Shown here piece by piece: positions 63,397-64,000 of a stretch of DNA of 64,000 nucleotides (position 1 is the stretch's first letter; each line of letters begins with the position of its first letter). Made by a program: the position numbers and the translations under genes. A model generated the notes under the pieces. It was not told the origin of the DNA, made no database searches, and saw nothing but the letters and a program-made list of their open reading frames with translations. The DNA is from VXNE01 sp965200505 (lineage in GTDB: Bacteria; Pseudomonadota; Gammaproteobacteria; Pseudomonadales; Azotimanducaceae), in the NCBI GenBank assembly GCA_965200505.1, contig OZ241343.1, forward strand, positions 992,001 through 1,056,000, read 5' to 3'.

Positions 63397-64000
63397 GTGA
63401 CCGCAGCCGCCACAGAGAGCGCCGAAGACCAAGCCGTTGATGTCTATGGGGAACGGGTGGTCTTGCCCGAGCTCGATGGTTGGCTGCAGGCCATCGAGGA
63501 AGAGGGCTATGTGCTCATCCCGGATTGGCTCGATGCCGAGCGCGTGGCACGCTTGTGGGAGGACTTGCGGCGCGAGGTGAACCCGCTGCGGGAACTGCTG
63601 CCGCCGGACCGCACCACGGTGCGCGCCCACAACCTGCTCGCCAAGACCCGTTGCGTGGACGACCTCGTGTGCGACGTGCGCCTGCTGGCGATGGCGCAGG
63701 GTGTGTTGCAAGACCGGGTGCAGGTGTCCGCGGCGGTGCTCTTCGATCTGCTGCCCGGCGCCAAGGCGCAGCCGCTGCACCAAGACGACAGCATCTGGCC
63801 GATTCCGCGCCCGCATCGGCCGTTCCTGATGAACGTGGTGATCGCCGTGGACGACTTCACGAAGGCCAACGGCGCCACCCGCTTGGTGCCACGCTCCCAC
63901 CTCTGGCACGACCAACCGGTGCGCCAGCCGCCGGACGTCGAGACGCTGCAGATCGAAATGAAGGCCGGCTCGCTGGTCGGCTGGAGCGGCGCGATGTGGC
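63397..64000 (+). CDS. Phytanoyl-CoA dioxygenase (PhyH) family protein, cut by window edge
   Basis: At least 201 residues of an Fe(II)/2-oxoglutarate dioxygenase. GYVLIPDWLD near the N-terminus and the metal motif HQDD (His127, Asp129) are visible, with RLVPRSHLWH later; the distal His and Arg lie outside the window. GTG at 63397 is the likely start. It may hydroxylate a lipid, osmolyte or peptide. Confidence 0.87.
   Translation, partial: MTAAATESAEDQAVDVYGERVVLPELDGWLQAIEEEGYVLIPDWLDAERVARLWEDLRREVNPLRELLPPDRTTVRAHNLLAKTRCVDDLVCDVRLLAMAQGVLQDRVQVSAAVLFDLLPGAKAQPLHQDDSIWPIPRPHRPFLMNVVIAVDDFTKANGATRLVPRSHLWHDQPVRQPPDVETLQIEMKAGSLVGWSGAMW

Overview
The window is GC-rich and coding-dense and reads as one chromosomal segment of a gammaproteobacterium. 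The main evidence is the conserved envelope/replication order skp-lpxD-fabZ-lpxA-(...)-lpxB-rnhB-dnaE-tilS on the minus strand (1-12166). DmdA-like, PhyH-like, CoA-transferase, luciferase-like (LLM) oxidoreductase and glycolate oxidase genes suggest an aerobic heterotroph, probably marine or host-associated. That lifestyle is inference; no rRNA, tRNA or CRISPR array was seen.

Layout. (1) 1-12166: a tightly coupled lipid A / fatty acid / DNA polymerase operon. A secreted S33-type hydrolase and a NatAB-like ABC exporter sit between lpxA and lpxB, and accA, usual between dnaE and tilS, is absent. bamA is not upstream of skp; an accessory block begins there. (2) 12409-30218: accessory block with two paralogous small AAA ATPases (12409-13470 and 23269-24462). 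Between them are a DUF433 antitoxin with a truncated DUF5615 toxin remnant, a type III-like restriction-modification pair (Res 14008-17244, Mod 17256-20399), an LLM oxidoreductase and an acyl-CoA carboxylase beta chain. After the second ATPase come an orphan AbrB-type antitoxin and a 1326-residue protein that joins an MqsA-type HTH, an Mrr-like nuclease signature, a STAND-type P-loop and a long helical C-terminus. (3) 30539-45764: metabolic genes (APH-like kinase, LLM oxidoreductase, thiol-redox proteins, FKBP lipoprotein, SCP2-like protein, CoA transferase, glcDEF, dihydroorotase, NYN protein, acyl-CoA ligase, hydrolase, SDR, cupin). (4) 45803-54322: second accessory stretch holding an AAA15-type ATPase with a small partner, a hydrolase and metY, an EcoRI-family restriction-modification pair, a Phd-like ORF, an unknown 358-residue protein and an orphan HicB. 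(5) 54356-64000: outer-membrane barrel protein, DmdA-like protein, TIGR01777 epimerase with a GbsR-type regulator, ferredoxin, RND efflux pair, small winged-helix membrane protein and a truncated PhyH dioxygenase.

How it fits together. The minus-strand operon makes lipid A and its periplasmic chaperone, and co-transcribes the replicative polymerase. The accessory blocks carry at least four candidate anti-phage modules: the type III-like RM, the EcoRI-like RM, the HTH-nuclease-STAND protein and the AAA15 pair. They also carry a striking number of antitoxin-like ORFs without toxins. The best candidate for an undescribed system is the HTH-nuclease-STAND protein at 25134-29114; the AAA15 pair at 45803-47700 is second.
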